A stretch of DNA of 64,000 bases, taken from assembly GCF_900890425.1 (NCBI RefSeq), contig NZ_CAAHFG010000003.1, forward strand, positions 496,001-560,000, read 5' to 3'. The position numbers and the translations under genes were made by a program. How positions within the stretch are numbered: position 1 is the stretch's first letter; every line of letters starts with the position of its first letter. Under the pieces are notes generated by a model that saw only the letters and a program-made list of their open reading frames with translations, did not search any database and had not been told where the DNA came from. Shown in pieces: positions 36,298 through 46,232 of the stretch. The stretch is from Pontiella desulfatans (lineage in GTDB: Bacteria; Verrucomicrobiota; Kiritimatiellia; Kiritimatiellales; Pontiellaceae).

Positions 36298-36323
36298 TTA
36301 TCACACCTCACAAGGTATGATAA
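36298..36323. promoter_or_regulatory. operator site 2 of the ArsR-type regulator
   Basis: TTATCACACCT-CACA-AGGTATGATAA, 11-base arms with one mismatch. Its centre is 45 bases from that of site 1. Confidence 0.65.
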
Positions 36324-36370
36324 TACGTCTGCGTGAACATCGCGGCTCTTGCCATTGGCGGCGGTGAATT

Positions 36371-36387
36371 TTCATGCGATGCATGAA
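36371..36387 (-). terminator. weak hairpin downstream of clpX
   Basis: TTCATGC-GAT-GCATGAA lies just after the clpX stop. No clear T-run follows, so terminator function is uncertain. Confidence 0.35.
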
Positions 36388-36396
36388 TTATTCAAG

Positions 36397-37656
<1,260 letters not shown>

Positions 37657-37773
37657 CTTAAAATCCTTCGGATTTTTGGGTGGGGAGGAGAGGGGGAGAG
37701 GGGGGAGGTAGGCGTGTCCTTTTCCGATCGCAATCCAGCAATCCATCTTTCCAGTCATCCAAACTTCCATTCG

Positions 37774-38373
37774 TTACTTTGCGTGGGCGACCACTTCGTC
37801 GATCAGGCCATATTCGGCGGCCTGTGCTGCCGACATGAAGTTGTCGCGGTCGGTGTCTTTTTCGAGATCCTCGATCTTCTTGCCGGAATGGCTGGCCAGG
37901 ATGCCGTTGAGGATCTGCTTGATGCGCATGATTTCCTGCGCCTGGATGTTGATGTCGGTCGCCTGGCCTTGTGCTCCGCCGAGGGGCTGGTGGATCATGA
38001 TGCGGGCGTTCGGCAGGGCATAGCGCTTGCCGGGGGCTCCTGCGGCCAGCAGCACGGCACCCATGCTGGCGGCCTGGCCGACGCAGTAGGTGGTGATGTC
38101 GCACTTCAGGAATTGCATGGTGTCGTAGATGGCCAGGCCGGCGGTAACGACGCCGCCCGGCGAGTTGATGTAGAGGCTGATATCCTTTTCCGGATCCTCG
38201 CTCTGCAGGAATAGCATTTGGGCAACAATCAGGTTGGCGACCGTGTCGTCGATCGCTGTTCCGAGGAAAATGATGCGTTCCTTGAGCAGGCGGGAGTAGA
38301 TGTCGTACGCGCGTTCGCCGCGGCCGGTTTGCTCAATTACAGTCGGAACAAGATAGTTCGCCATTTCGTTCAT
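37774..38373 (-). CDS. clpP: ClpP, ATP-dependent protease proteolytic subunit
   Basis: A 199-residue serine protease. Catalytic Ser is in [11 protein letters not shown] (about 102), His in [12 protein letters not shown] (about 127) and Asp in [12 protein letters not shown] (about 176). [17 protein letters not shown] is also diagnostic. AAAGGAAGA precedes the ATG. It lies between tig and clpX in the same direction, the common bacterial order. Confidence 0.97.
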   Translation of the reverse strand: MNEMANYLVPTVIEQTGRGERAYDIYSRLLKERIIFLGTAIDDTVANLIVAQMLFLQSEDPEKDISLYINSPGGVVTAGLAIYDTMQFLKCDITTYCVGQAASMGAVLLAAGAPGKRYALPNARIMIHQPLGGAQGQATDINIQAQEIMRIKQILNGILASHSGKKIEDLEKDTDRDNFMSAAQAAEYGLIDEVVAHAK

Positions 38374-38404
38374 AGATCTTCCTTTGTTGGATTGATGGAG
38401 GTCG

Positions 38405-38446
38405 GGATTATTGGATCAATGGGCGTTTCCATCAATCCAATAATCC
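38405..38446 (-). repeat. hairpin in the tig-clpP spacer
   Basis: Two 18-base arms (GGATTATTGGATCAATGG and its near reverse complement, 16/18 matched) flank a six-base loop. There is no T-run. It may be an mRNA processing or stability element. A similar run of ATCCA words occurs near 37732-37770 downstream of clpP. Confidence 0.6.
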
Positions 38447-38476
38447 GGCGATTCCGGCAATCCGGCTCAAAGAGCC

Positions 38477-39772
38477 TTATTTGATCTTCGCGTTTTCAAC
38501 CATGTAGTCGAGCGCCTTGTTGAAGCGGATTTGCTCGCCAACGCTGGACAAGGAGTCGTTTTCCTCCATCTCCCGGCGGAGCGCCTGCGCATCCTTGCGC
38601 TGGCGAATGGCCATCGTTGCGATTTCTTCGTCAACCTCTACTTCACTGGCTTCGAACTTCAGTTCAGTAGCAATTCCGAGGCCAATGTAGCGCAGCTTGA
38701 CGTTTTCGAGGGCGCGATCCTGGGCTTCCTTCTGGATTTCCTCCATCTGCGCGCCGATCTGCTCCTGGGTGGCGCCCATCATCATGCGTTGCTGGGCAAT
38801 GTCGTAGACGACGTTGCGGGCCTGCTGCTGGACGATGCTTTCCGGAACGTCGAGCTTGGTCTTCTTGATGAGGTAATCGACGATCTGGTCGTGCGTTTTT
38901 CCTAGCGCCATGTTTTGGGCCTGGGCTTCGAGCTGTTCGCGGATGTTGGCGCGGAGGGCTTCCTCGGACTCGACCTGGAGACGGCCCAGGAAGGTTTCGT
39001 CGATTTCCGGCAGGGTGCGCACGCGCACGGCGGTGACTTCGATATTGTAGATGGTCTTAACGCCAGCCAGCTCCTTGACCATGAAATCCTCGGGGAAGGT
39101 GACTTCCACTTCCTTCTTGTCGCCGACGTTCAGGCCGATCAGGGCTGCGCCCATGCCCGGGATGAAGGCGTGTTCGTCGGCGGAGACCCAGTAGCCTTCG
39201 CCGGAGCCGATGCCTTTGGCTTCCGGGATCGCGTCCTTGAGCGGGGTGCCGTCGGTGGTGGCTTCGTAGGTGAGCTGGCCCATGTCGCCGGCTTCGATGG
39301 TCTTGCCTTCCACTTCTTCGTAGTTGGCGTGCTGGTTGCGGATGCCGTCGATCTGTTCCTGCACCTGGGCGTCGGAGATCTCGATCTTCTCTTCCTTGAC
39401 GGGAATGTCGGTGTATTTCGGCAGGTTGAACTCCGGTTCGACATCGACGGTGACCTCGAAGGAGACCGGCTCGCCATCCTTGATTTCCACTTCGGTGGCA
39501 TCGACCACGTTGACCACCTTGAGTTCGGTGCTCTGCAGGGCTTCGTGGTAGAAGCGGGGCAGTACGCGCTCTTGCAGATCCTGGTCGATTTCCTTTGCGT
39601 ATTTCTTCAAGACAACGTGTTTCGGGGCCTTGCCTTTACGGAAGCCGGGGAGGTTGGCGAACTTCATGTAGGCCTTGAGGGTTTCCGCTTTTTCCTCACT
39701 GATTTTATCAGCAGGAATCTCGATGGTCATGGTCTTGCGGCAGGTGCCGGCATCCTTCACTGAAACATTCAT
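38477..39772 (-). CDS. tig: trigger factor, ribosome-associated chaperone
   Basis: A 431-residue protein with the three expected parts. The N-terminal ribosome-binding domain has a variant signature, FANLPGFRKGKAPKHVVLKK (about 38-57; family signature GFRxGxxP). A PPIase FKBP-like domain follows (about 160-245, MGQLTYEATTDGTPLKDAIP). The helical chaperone domain fills the rest. It guides folding of nascent chains. ACAGGAG lies upstream of the ATG at moderate spacing. It leads the tig-clpP-clpX operon. Confidence 0.95.
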   Translation of the reverse strand: MNVSVKDAGTCRKTMTIEIPADKISEEKAETLKAYMKFANLPGFRKGKAPKHVVLKKYAKEIDQDLQERVLPRFYHEALQSTELKVVNVVDATEVEIKDGEPVSFEVTVDVEPEFNLPKYTDIPVKEEKIEISDAQVQEQIDGIRNQHANYEEVEGKTIEAGDMGQLTYEATTDGTPLKDAIPEAKGIGSGEGYWVSADEHAFIPGMGAALIGLNVGDKKEVEVTFPEDFMVKELAGVKTIYNIEVTAVRVRTLPEIDETFLGRLQVESEEALRANIREQLEAQAQNMALGKTHDQIVDYLIKKTKLDVPESIVQQQARNVVYDIAQQRMMMGATQEQIGAQMEEIQKEAQDRALENVKLRYIGLGIATELKFEASEVEVDEEIATMAIRQRKDAQALRREMEENDSLSSVGEQIRFNKALDYMVENAKIK

Positions 39773-39821
39773 AAATCCTTGTACTCCTGTGTAGTTACCT
39801 GTTTTTGGTCAAAAGGCGGTG

Positions 39822-39850
39822 AGATTACGCACGAACACCCCTCAGGTCAA
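39822..39850 (-). promoter_or_regulatory. sigma-70-like promoter of the tig-clpP-clpX operon
   Basis: TTGACC, a 17-base spacer and TAATCT on the minus strand lie about 50 bases upstream of tig. The rve-type IS ends 31 bases beyond the -35 box, so the promoter was left intact. Confidence 0.7.
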
Positions 39851-39881
39851 GTCTGGCGGATGGTGTGTTTTGGGGGGGCGA

Positions 39882-41266
39882 GTTGCCTCAAATTAAATGA
39901 CACCGAAGCATCCGATAGGATGCGGGCGGAAAGGATTCGTTGACTCACAAAAAATCACACCCTGTATACAGGGAGGATGAAAGAGATGAGTTGCGAAACC
40001 AGAATGGAATACATCGCGGTACAAAAACGCCGCTATAGGCGCGCGGAAAAGGCCTACAAGACCCGGTTGCTCGATGAAGTATGCGCGGTATGCGGCTATG
40101 ATCGCAAGCATGCCACCAAGCTGCTCAACGACTCGTTTACGCCCTCCAGGGGCAAACGCGGCCGCAAAGGCGAGTACGACTCTGCTGAATTGCGCAAGAC
40201 CCTCAAAACTCTGTGGCTTCGTTCTGGACAACTGTGCGGGAAGCGCCTCAAGCCTGCTATGCCACATTGGCTGAAGCACTATGAAAAACATTACGAACCG
40301 CTATCGACCGAATGCCGTGAAAAGCTACTGAGAATCAGCCCGGCAAGCATCGACCGGGTGCTCAAACCCTTCAAAGCGCAGTACCAGCGAAGGCGCAATA
40401 CCGGTACCAAGCCCGGCTCGCTGCTCAAGAATCAGATCCCAATCCGCACCTCCACCGAGGACATCGACCGGCCCGGCTATCTCGAAGCCGACACAGTAGC
40501 CCACTGTGGCGGATCGATGAGCGGGGACTTCATCTGGTCGATCACCTATACGGACATCATAAGCACCTGGACGGTAACCCGCGCGGTCTGGAACAAAGGC
40601 GCTGAAGGCGTGATGCACCAAACCCACGACGTGGAAAACAAGCTGCCCTTCGCCATCCTGGGCTTCGACTGCGACAACGGCAGCGAGTTCCTCAACCACC
40701 ATCTCACGCGCTACTTCCTGCAACGCAAACAGCCCGTCTGTTTTACACGCAGCAGACCGTACCACAAGAACGACAACGCCCATGTCGAACAAAAGAACTG
40801 GACGCACGTGCGCGAGTTGCTCGGCTACGACCGGCTCGACAACCCGGCCATGATCAGAGAGCTCAACGCACTCTACCGCGACTGGGAACGGCTCAACAAC
40901 TTCTTCAAACCCTCGTTCAAGCTAAAAAGCAAGGTTCGCGTCAAAAGCCGGTACAAAAAGAAATACGATGCCCCCGCCACGCCCTTTGACCGCCTGAAGG
41001 TCAGCGGCATCCTTGGCGAACAACAGGAGGCTGCTCTGCAACGCGAATACGAAACGCTCGACCCTTTCGAGCTGGGCAATCGCATCCAGCGCCGACGTCG
41101 CAAGATCGAAAAAATGAAGAAAACCGGCGAGTCCGCCGCAGTCGGGGAACCCGGGTTCCCCGACTGCCTCCCCACCTTGACAACCCCCGAATTAGAGGGT
41201 ACCCATTAATGCAGTCAAACGACTCCTCATCCGCACCTCTACGGTGTCATTTATTTTTGAGGCAAC
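39882..41266 (+). mobile_element. rve-type insertion sequence, about 1.38 kb
   Basis: The left end (39882-39905) begins GTTGCCTCAAATTAAATGAC and the reverse complement of the right end (41242-41266) begins GTTGCCTCAAAAATAAATGA. Both continue to CACCG, so the inverted repeats match over 24-25 bases with one indel or mismatch area. The single transposase frame is intact, so the element may be active. A GCG lies outside both ends but is too short and G-rich to prove a target duplication. Confidence 0.8.
39977..41209 (+). CDS. rve-domain (DDE integrase-type) transposase
   Basis: A 410-residue protein. The N-terminal helix-turn-helix region (about 15-60, LLDEVCAVCGYDRKHATKLL) binds DNA. The integrase core has Asp in LEADTVAHC (172), Asp in DCDNGSEF (233) and Glu in NAHVEQKN (271), with spacing typical of a DDE integrase. 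The C-terminal 60 residues are basic. It has no programmed frameshift. I cannot place it in a named IS family with confidence. Confidence 0.85.
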   Translation: MKEMSCETRMEYIAVQKRRYRRAEKAYKTRLLDEVCAVCGYDRKHATKLLNDSFTPSRGKRGRKGEYDSAELRKTLKTLWLRSGQLCGKRLKPAMPHWLKHYEKHYEPLSTECREKLLRISPASIDRVLKPFKAQYQRRRNTGTKPGSLLKNQIPIRTSTEDIDRPGYLEADTVAHCGGSMSGDFIWSITYTDIISTWTVTRAVWNKGAEGVMHQTHDVENKLPFAILGFDCDNGSEFLNHHLTRYFLQRKQPVCFTRSRPYHKNDNAHVEQKNWTHVRELLGYDRLDNPAMIRELNALYRDWERLNNFFKPSFKLKSKVRVKSRYKKKYDAPATPFDRLKVSGILGEQQEAALQREYETLDPFELGNRIQRRRRKIEKMKKTGESAAVGEPGFPDCLPTLTTPELEGTH

Positions 41267-41435
41267 GCGGGGGCTGAACCGATTGTCGGGCTTGCGAATC
41301 GACAGGGAATCGATCTCATTTTATAGTGCGCGTGTTTTGAGATGGGAACGTGGGCCATTACACACTGCCAGCCGGGTTGTAATGGCTGGCTTAGGGAGGA
41401 CGGGCTACGTTTTGCCCAGCTACGAAGGGAATACG

Positions 41436-41897
41436 ATGAAATCAAACGAAGTACTCAGGAAATCGCTCGGCGAACTCGGCGTGAAATCGGTGGCATCCGA
41501 TCTCGGCCTCTCCACCTCGCTCATCTACAAATGGTGCCAGCCCTCCGGAACCGAGGATGCCAGCGGGGCGGAGAATCCGCTCGACCGCCTGGCGAAGGTT
41601 TATGAACTGACCGGCGACAAGGGGCCGGTCGAGTGGTTGTGCCGCCGGGCTGATGGCTATTTCGTGCCGAATGTGAAGCCGGCGGACATCGATGCCATCC
41701 CGTTGCTCCATATGACCCGCCGCATTGTGCGCGAATTTTCCGATTTGCTCGATGTGCTCACCGAGAGCATCGAGAACGATGGGGAGATCGATCTCCAGGA
41801 GGCGGAAAAGATCCGCGATGAGTGGGAGAAGCTAAAATCGTCCGCCGAAAGTTTCGTCGGCGCCTGCGAAAAGGGCTCCTACAACGAAGTGCGTTAG
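41436..41897 (+). CDS. phage CII-like regulatory protein
   Basis: A 153-residue protein starting after GAAGGGAATACG. A helix-turn-helix lies at about 10-35 (LGVKSVASDLGLSTSLIYKW). Then comes PLDRLAKVYELTGDKGPVEW and a C-terminal helical half with many Glu/Asp residues. The layout resembles phage regulatory CII-family proteins that bind DNA as oligomers. No other phage gene is nearby, so it may be a domesticated regulator. It lies 169 bases downstream of the rve-type IS. Confidence 0.65.
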   Translation: MKSNEVLRKSLGELGVKSVASDLGLSTSLIYKWCQPSGTEDASGAENPLDRLAKVYELTGDKGPVEWLCRRADGYFVPNVKPADIDAIPLLHMTRRIVREFSDLLDVLTESIENDGEIDLQEAEKIRDEWEKLKSSAESFVGACEKGSYNEVR

Positions 41898-41967
41898 GAC
41901 GCCGGCGAGATGGAATTCAATGAATGGGCAACGATGACGCCGCCACGCACATAGCCGCTCATACGGT

Positions 41968-43104
41968 CTAGTTTTGCTTCAGTTTTTGGAATCCCTTGTC
42001 GAGCAGCTTGCGGGTGGTGGCATTGCGGGTGTCGCGGTCGGGCACGCCCAGGATCACCGAGACCACCCGGTGGTTGCCTTGTTTGGCGGTGGCCGCCAGC
42101 GAATAGCCGCCTTTTGAATGGTAGCCGGTCTTCAGTCCGTCGCATCCCGGATACGGTTCCTTGCCCACCAGCGCGTTGCGGTTGGCCAGCATGAATTTTT
42201 CCTTGCGCAGGCTGTTGGTGGGTAGCCAGGCCAGCTTGGTTCCGGTGTATTCCAGGGTTTGCGGATGCCGCAGGGCGGCGAGGCTCAGGATGGCGATGTC
42301 GTAGGCCGTGCTGATGTCCGGTTGGGCGGTGATGGGCAGGCCGTGCGGGGTGTGGTAGGTGGTGGAGTTCATGCCCAGCTCGCGCGCCTTCTGGTTCATC
42401 ATGTCCACAAAGCCATCAATGGAGCCCGCCACGTGGAAGGCCAGCGCGGCGGCGGCATCGTTGGCGGAGTGGATCATCAATGCCTGCAGCATTTGTTCAA
42501 CGGTGAAGGCGCCGGATTCCCGAACATCGAGGTAGACCCCCGATCCGCCGATGCCGGCGATCTCCGGCGTGATCTTCACCCGGTCGGACAAGCGGACGAG
42601 GCCTTTGTCGATCTGCTCGAGCACGATCAGCATCGTCATCATCTTGGTCACGCTGGCGGGGTAGGCATAGACCGCCGCCCGGTCTTCATGGAGGATTTTA
42701 CCGGTGCGCGCATCAATCACGATGGCGCCTTGGTAGGGATTGCCGACCAGGCTGGAGTAGGTCTTCGACGTACGGCGGTTGGAGCGGTCGGAGCGAAGGT
42801 AGCCCTTGATATTGCGGGGGTGGGCGATGGCTTCGCGCGGTGCTGCCTTGGGCATTTCAACCACTTCGACCGGCACGATCTCGAGCTTCTGTTCCGCCAG
42901 TTCCGGCACGGCAACCTGCAATTCGGGCATCTCGAACCCGGCGGAAGGCGCCGGTTCCGGCGCGGGGGCGGATGGGGCCGCGGGGTTCGTGGGAGGGGAC
43001 TGCTTGTCGGCCTTGCCTTCCTTCGAACCCAGGAAGAGCATGAAAGCCAGGACATGCAGGGAGATCAGGACGGCGGCGATGAATGTGACGTTGCTTTTCT
43101 TCAT
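41968..43104 (-). CDS. D-alanyl-D-alanine carboxypeptidase (peptidase S11)
   Basis: A 378-residue protein. A short cytosolic start and one membrane helix (SNVTFIAAVLISLHVLAFML) anchor it, followed by a Pro/Ala-rich linker (about 30-80). The S11 domain has the nucleophile motif SVTK (in YPASVTKMM), the SxN motif in HSANDA and KTG in DGLKTGYHS. It trims the peptide stem of peptidoglycan. The ATG 43104 is chosen for the membrane helix. It is divergent from mvaD with 45 bases between the starts. Confidence 0.88.
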   Translation of the reverse strand: MKKSNVTFIAAVLISLHVLAFMLFLGSKEGKADKQSPPTNPAAPSAPAPEPAPSAGFEMPELQVAVPELAEQKLEIVPVEVVEMPKAAPREAIAHPRNIKGYLRSDRSNRRTSKTYSSLVGNPYQGAIVIDARTGKILHEDRAAVYAYPASVTKMMTMLIVLEQIDKGLVRLSDRVKITPEIAGIGGSGVYLDVRESGAFTVEQMLQALMIHSANDAAAALAFHVAGSIDGFVDMMNQKARELGMNSTTYHTPHGLPITAQPDISTAYDIAILSLAALRHPQTLEYTGTKLAWLPTNSLRKEKFMLANRNALVGKEPYPGCDGLKTGYHSKGGYSLAATAKQGNHRVVSVILGVPDRDTRNATTRKLLDKGFQKLKQN

Positions 43105-43149
43105 GTGGGCATGTAATTCTCTTAAATAGCGGCTCATCTCAAGGGAATC

Positions 43150-44208
43150 ATGGACGACATACAACACCAATTTGTAAAAAACATCCTCGCGGGGGGGCAA
43201 GCAAACCCGAAGGCCGCCGGTTCGGCCTTTGCGCCATCGAACATCGCGCTTTGCAAATATTGGGGCAAGCGCGACGCCGCACTCAACCTCCCGATCAACT
43301 CCAGCCTCTCGATCTCCCTCGGCGATCTTGGCACCCGCACCGAGCTGCGGATACGCGATGAGGGCATCGCGTCTACGAGTTCGCGCCGCGCGGTAGAAGC
43401 GATGCCCTCATCGCTTGATCTCGTATATCTGAACGACGCGCTACAGAGCCCCGATTCCTCCTTCGCCCAACGCATTTCCGCATTCCTCGACCTGTTCCGT
43501 CCCATGCTGGGCAATGCCGGTTTCGAAGTCCGGACGGAGAACAACATACCGACGGCGGCGGGGTTGGCTTCGTCGGCCTCCGGTTTTGCGGCGCTGGTGA
43601 TGGCGCTGGATGATTTTGCGGGGTGGGGGCTGGAGCGGCGGAAGCTTTCCATGCTCGCCCGGCTTGGCAGCGGTAGTGCCTCGCGCTCGGTCTATGATGG
43701 GTTTGTGCAATGGCATGCCGGAACCCATCCCGATGGCTCCGACTCCTTCGCGGAAAAGCTATCGTTTCAATGGCCGGAGTTCCGCATCGGCATCCTGGAG
43801 CTGACCGATGCCGCCAAACCGGTCGGCTCGCGCGACGGCATGAACCGCACGGTCGAAACTTCGCCGCTGTACAGGAGCTGGCCGACTCAGGCCGGCCGCG
43901 ACATCGAAACGATCCGCAGGGCCATCCAAGAAAAGGATTTTTCAGCCCTAGGACAAACCGCCGAACAAAACGCCCTTTCCATGCACGCGACGATGATGTC
44001 CGCCTGGCCGCCGCTGATCTACCTGCAGCCGGAATCGATGGCGATGATCCACCAGGTGCAGCGCGTCCGCGCCGATGGCCTGGAGGTTTATCTGACCATT
44101 GATGCCGGGCCCAACATCAAGTTGCTCTTCCTTGAGGAAAGCGAAGCGGATGTGGCCGGAAGTTTTCCTGGCCTGAAAATCATCAAGCCGTTCGAGGAGG
44201 TTCCATGA
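43150..44208 (+). CDS. mvaD: diphosphomevalonate decarboxylase with in-frame palindromic insert
   Basis: A 352-residue GHMP-family enzyme that makes isopentenyl diphosphate from mevalonate 5-diphosphate with ATP. The opening APSNIALCKYWGKRDAALNL and ATP loop TAAGLASSASGFAAL are diagnostic, and SGSASRS and TIDAGPNIKLLF carry further conserved residues. AAGGGA precedes the ATG. At codons 69-88 an exact 60-bp palindromic element codes for RDEGIASTSSRRAVEAMPSS, between two beta strands where other family members are shorter. The gene overlaps the glycoside-hydrolase start (ATGA). Confidence 0.9.
   Translation: MDDIQHQFVKNILAGGQANPKAAGSAFAPSNIALCKYWGKRDAALNLPINSSLSISLGDLGTRTELRIRDEGIASTSSRRAVEAMPSSLDLVYLNDALQSPDSSFAQRISAFLDLFRPMLGNAGFEVRTENNIPTAAGLASSASGFAALVMALDDFAGWGLERRKLSMLARLGSGSASRSVYDGFVQWHAGTHPDGSDSFAEKLSFQWPEFRIGILELTDAAKPVGSRDGMNRTVETSPLYRSWPTQAGRDIETIRRAIQEKDFSALGQTAEQNALSMHATMMSAWPPLIYLQPESMAMIHQVQRVRADGLEVYLTIDAGPNIKLLFLEESEADVAGSFPGLKIIKPFEEVP
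43355..43414. repeat. 60-bp palindromic element inside mvaD
   Basis: Two arms of 22 bases (43355-43376 and 43393-43414) match at 21 of 22 positions around a 16-base loop. Each arm also contains a smaller hairpin (GCGATG-AGGG-CATCGC and GCGATG-CCCT-CATCGC). The 60-base length keeps the mvaD frame. It resembles in-gene palindromic repeats of the kind known from Rickettsia. Confidence 0.8.
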
Positions 44209-45656
44209 GGGCGTCTATGCTCTTGTGCCTGTGGGCTACGGCATGTTGTGCGGCGGAATTGCCGGAAAAACTATCGCTTGAGTTGCTGCTGCAGAAGCGC
44301 CAGCCGCTGGAGCAGGACTGCTACGGCGCCAACTGCCTGCTGCTGGGCCGACCGGTTTGGTACACCGACCCGTCCTTCATGGCAAAATACAAGGAAGCCG
44401 GAAAACCCTTCTTCCGTTTTCCGGGGGGAACGCCGGCCAACTTCTATAATCCGCAACGCGGCTTGCGGGATGAGGTGCCCGAATCGGGCAGGGACTACGG
44501 CAAGGAGAATGAGCGCGTAAAACTCATGACGCGGGGCAGGGGGCAGAAACCGGCCGAATTCTTCGAGTTTGCCGAGGCCACGGGGGCTCGCTATTCCGTT
44601 GTGCTCAACATCTGCACCCGGACGGTTGAGCAAAACCGGGAGTGGCTGGCGGAGGCGGCGGAGAAAGGCGTGGAAATCCCCTGCTTCGAAATCGGCAACG
44701 AGCTCTATTTCGAGGCCTATGCCTGGGCGTTCCGGAATCCGCGCGACTATCTTCGCCGGGCGAGGGAAACTTCGGCGATGGTTCGGGATTTGTTTCCGAA
44801 AGCGAAGATCGGCGTACTGGTGCCGAGCCATATCTACACGCACGAATCGTTTCTTGAAGAGGGGCAACCCGCCAACATGGCTCGGCAGCAGCAATGGCTG
44901 GAAATGTTGGAGGGATTAACGTTTTTCGATGCCGTTGTCGTTCACCTCTACTCGCAGACCGGGATGGATGGAAAGGTCGAGGAATCCGACTTCCTCCCCT
45001 TCGTCGATGCGTTCTCGAATGTGGTGGCCTATATGAAGGAGCATCTTGATCCTGCACTGAAGCGGCTCGAAACCCAATTTCCGGACAAGGAGATCTGGGT
45101 CACCGAATATGGGGTCGGCGGATTCTCCGGCAACCTGCGGAAGTATGGCTTGCGCTCCTCCCACCTCGGGGCGCTGCATAGCGACCTCATGCTGCTTCGT
45201 TTCCTGTCGCGCCCCTCCGTCAAGGTGTCGCACTGGCATTCGTTCAGCCATTTCCTCGAATACGACTACAAGCAGGGCGGAATCGGGAAGGGTACGCATC
45301 TTTCATTCCTGCATTTTACTATGTTTGCGGAGGCCGTTCGCAAGAGCGAGTTGTATGTGCCGTTGAAGATTGGCGGTTCATCGGCAATGGAAGGCGGGGC
45401 TTTCATTGGACGGGAGAAAGGCTATCTGATCCTAATCAACAAGGGCCCGGAGCGTTGCGTGGTCGATGCGCTCAAATCAAAGAAGACCTTGAAGGTTTCG
45501 GGTGCCTTGCAACTCTCCCCGCGAAAAGACGTCGCCCTCGCCGAGGCCCTGCAGGAAACGCAGTTCATTAACAAAACGGAAATGACCGGCAAAGCGCTCG
45601 AAGCCATCGAAATTGCACCATACTCCATCACCAGAATCGAATTTGAGTGGGAGTAA
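44205..45656 (+). CDS. secreted GH-A-clan glycoside hydrolase-like protein
   Basis: A 483-residue protein with a signal peptide (MRASMLLCLWATACCA). FFRFPGGTPANFYNPQRGL (about 66) resembles the RFPGG strand of GH51/GH39 enzymes. CFEIGNELYFE (about 160) supplies the acid/base Glu after Asn-Glu, and IWVTEYGVGG (about 298) the nucleophile Glu. A TIM barrel followed by a small beta domain (about 400-483) fits clan GH-A. The family and sugar cannot be named by eye. It is coupled to mvaD by ATGA overlap, an odd pairing. Confidence 0.7.
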   Translation: MRASMLLCLWATACCAAELPEKLSLELLLQKRQPLEQDCYGANCLLLGRPVWYTDPSFMAKYKEAGKPFFRFPGGTPANFYNPQRGLRDEVPESGRDYGKENERVKLMTRGRGQKPAEFFEFAEATGARYSVVLNICTRTVEQNREWLAEAAEKGVEIPCFEIGNELYFEAYAWAFRNPRDYLRRARETSAMVRDLFPKAKIGVLVPSHIYTHESFLEEGQPANMARQQQWLEMLEGLTFFDAVVVHLYSQTGMDGKVEESDFLPFVDAFSNVVAYMKEHLDPALKRLETQFPDKEIWVTEYGVGGFSGNLRKYGLRSSHLGALHSDLMLLRFLSRPSVKVSHWHSFSHFLEYDYKQGGIGKGTHLSFLHFTMFAEAVRKSELYVPLKIGGSSAMEGGAFIGREKGYLILINKGPERCVVDALKSKKTLKVSGALQLSPRKDVALAEALQETQFINKTEMTGKALEAIEIAPYSITRIEFEWE

Positions 45657-45678
45657 GGCTCGTCTCTTCCGGGGATGT

Positions 45679-46035
45679 TCAATCCTTTTTGGTTCGATAT
45701 TCCGGAGTGCTTTCCTTTAGCCGTTGGGTGCAATAGGAGTTCAGGCTTTCGCCTTGTCGAAGGGCTTCGATGGCTAGGGATTTGTGGAGTTCCTTGCCCA
45801 CCCTGACCACGAACTTGCCCGAATACTCCTTGCCCGCGGTTGCGGAGGGAAGGGGTTCGCCGTCTTCTTCGCAAATCACAATCCATTCTTCCGCGGCTTG
45901 GCAGAGCTCTTTGTAGACATTGGCCTCGTTATCTCCGTGAATACCACCAAGCATCAGGCCGGGGCAGGTGCCTACATAGCATTGATCCTCTTCCGACCAT
46001 TCCACGATCTTAAGATATTTGTCGCTAGCCTTCAT
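45679..46035 (-). CDS. hicB: HicB-type antitoxin
   Basis: A 118-residue protein. The N-terminal half (YLKIVEWSEEDQCYVGTCPG, then LGGIHGDNEAN) is the RNase H-like fold of HicB that covers the toxin. The C-terminal half (GKFVVRVGKELHKSLAIEAL, then RQGESLNSYCTQRL) is a ribbon-helix-helix DNA-binding domain, so it should autorepress. Its start overlaps the end of hicA (ATGA), with the toxin gene first. Confidence 0.88.
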   Translation of the reverse strand: MKASDKYLKIVEWSEEDQCYVGTCPGLMLGGIHGDNEANVYKELCQAAEEWIVICEEDGEPLPSATAGKEYSGKFVVRVGKELHKSLAIEALRQGESLNSYCTQRLKESTPEYRTKKD

Positions 46036-46226
46036 TTATTCACCTCGTGGAGCGCCCGTTCCAGTTCGCGCTCCTGATACTTTTTCGCATCGTCTCCTGT
46101 TTTTCCACTGATCGTAATTCTCGTGCCGCTTGGGTGCTTGAAATTCCGGTGACTCCCTTTGCCTCCCCGATCAGCGAAGCCGGCTTTCTTTAGATCCTGT
46201 ATTAACTCGCGAATCTTTCGTGGCAT
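46032..46226 (-). CDS. hicA: HicA-type mRNA interferase toxin
   Basis: A 64-residue dsRBD-like toxin that cleaves mRNA. IRELIQDLKKAGFADRGGKG and SHRNFKHPSGTRITISG show the family core with the catalytic His in GSHRNF. The gene is first in the hicAB pair. The operator and promoter upstream are unusually clear. No strong ribosome-binding site precedes the ATG, which may keep toxin levels low. Confidence 0.9.
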   Translation of the reverse strand: MPRKIRELIQDLKKAGFADRGGKGSHRNFKHPSGTRITISGKTGDDAKKYQERELERALHEVNK

Positions 46227-46232
46227 GGATGT

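Noticed and set aside
39878-41269. GCG as target duplication of the rve-type IS
   Set aside because: Three G/C bases in a G-rich context could match by chance, and one base would be left between it and the left end.
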